Source: Micromonospora sp. CB01531
Lineage (GTDB): Bacteria > Actinomycetota > Actinomycetes > Mycobacteriales > Micromonosporaceae
NCBI RefSeq assembly: GCF_001905095.1
Contig: NZ_LWLS01000099.1
Coordinates: 1 to 50,133, forward strand
Reading direction: 5' to 3'
DNA: 50,133 nt
Position 1 is the first letter of the stretch; every line of letters starts with the position of its first letter. The position numbers and the translations under genes are program-made. This document shows positions 49,505-50,133 of this stretch, piece by piece. Below the pieces are notes generated by a model. That model saw only the letters and a program-made list of their open reading frames with translations, made no database searches and was not told where the DNA came from.

Positions 49505-50133
49505 TCACCGGGCTCCCATCGTCCAGCCGTCAGGTTTGAGGCCGATGCGCCAGTGGGCGAACAGTCGTGGGGACCTTCGGGAGGCTTCCGCCAGCAGCTG
49601 TCGCACCCGCGTTTCGCGTCGGCGTAGCCGTTTGTATTTGCGCATGGCCCAGCGCACCAGGTGTTCGTTGATGCGCCGTAGGAGGGGATACAACATGGAC
49701 TTGTAGAAGCGCCCGTAGTAGTTGATCCAGCCTTGCACGATGCTGTTGAACATGCGTGCCAGGTCGCCGAGGGACTTGTCACTGCGGCGGGCGATGTGCC
49801 AGGAACGGATCTCCCGACCCATCGCCTTGATCGCGTCCTTGCTGACCGCGGGCAGGAAGTTCACGAAGTTCTTCCCCCACTTGTTACGGGCCAGCCGAGG
49901 CCGAAACGTGTACCCCAGGAACGTGAAACGACGTGACCTCATGATCGCCACGCCGGTCGGCGTCCTTGCAGTAGACGATGCGCGTCTTGTCCGGGTGTAG
50001 CTCCAAACCGACCTGCGCCAATCGCTGAGCGAGGGCGTCGCGCACCTGGCGGGCCTGTTCCTCGCTACCGCAGTGAATCACCGCATCGTCGCAATACCGC
50101 TCGAACGTGACCGTCGGGAACTCCCGGACCAGC
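49505..50133 (-). pseudogene. Second group II intron reverse transcriptase, frameshifted, continues past the right edge
   Basis: From the window edge to about 49950 one frame reads VIHCGSEEQARQVRDALAQR..., HPDKTRIVYCKDADRRGD, the RT palm just after YADD. The following maturase part (FLGYTFRPRLARNKWGKNFVNFLPAVS..., ARMFNSIVQGWINYYGRF) is in another frame (49505-49951), so there is a frameshift at about 49940-49955. Maturase X-domain sequence differs from the neighbouring fragment, so it belongs to a different intron lineage. Confidence 0.82.

Noticed and set aside
1..50133. CRISPR arrays and tRNA/rRNA genes
   Set aside because: No regularly spaced direct repeats and no recognisable tRNA or rRNA sequences were seen by eye.

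Overview
The window is G+C-rich with strong G/C preference at third codon positions, many GTG starts and AGGAGG-type ribosome binding sites. The gene content (ECF41 sigma factor, XRE/TPR regulators, FxLD-type methyltransferase, DUF4192 protein, large TnpB-family transposases) points to a filamentous actinomycete, probably Micromonosporaceae. That placement is inference. The window reads as accessory DNA: several cargo modules separated by transposon remnants.

Layout: 1-4425 (minus) is a two-gene module of a PD-(D/E)XK nuclease/STAND-like NTPase and an overlapping helical protein that runs off the window edge, resembling anti-phage NTPase systems. 4715-11200 (minus) holds an isoaspartyl-methyltransferase-like enzyme of the RiPP-associated type, small ORFs, an HTH/zinc/TPR protein, a GNAT acetyltransferase, a GPP34 protein, and an acetamidase/formamidase-permease pair. 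11555-22874 is a probable peptide natural-product (RiPP) locus: XRE regulator, two APH-fold kinases, Nudix hydrolase, radical SAM/SPASM protein with an unfamiliar C-terminal domain, Cys-rich protein, 2OG-Fe(II) oxygenase, thymidylate-kinase-like P-loop kinase, Ser/Thr-kinase-like protein, a 54-residue candidate precursor followed by a hairpin, an HExxH peptide hydroxylase-like protein and a class-C-beta-lactamase-like hydrolase. Most of the genes from 15445 to 22874 overlap or are tightly spaced, and the series ends in a strong hairpin terminator.

23187-32197 (mostly minus) looks like part of an integrated element: uncharacterised CxxC protein, GGDEF protein, small unknown proteins, DUF4192 protein, an intact TnpB element inserted in a small gene, a DNA methylase with a Rossmann-like partner, and a divergent sigma-region-4-like protein. 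A CTGTCAG/CTGACAG motif recurs in the control regions of this part. 32777-35648 is a secreted Ca-binding-repeat polymorphic toxin with its likely immunity gene.

35689-43197 contains two closely related, inverted, large TnpB-type elements flanking a TetR/FAD-monooxygenase pair, a VOC protein, an HhH protein and gene debris. 43307-45712 is an ECF41 sigma factor operon with an epimerase-like gene and a DoxX-like protein. The right end carries three small uncharacterised or membrane genes, an internally deleted IS5-type transposase, and a composite of two broken group II intron reverse transcriptases with a recognisable domain V.

Functional statements come from motif recognition by eye. No database search was possible.
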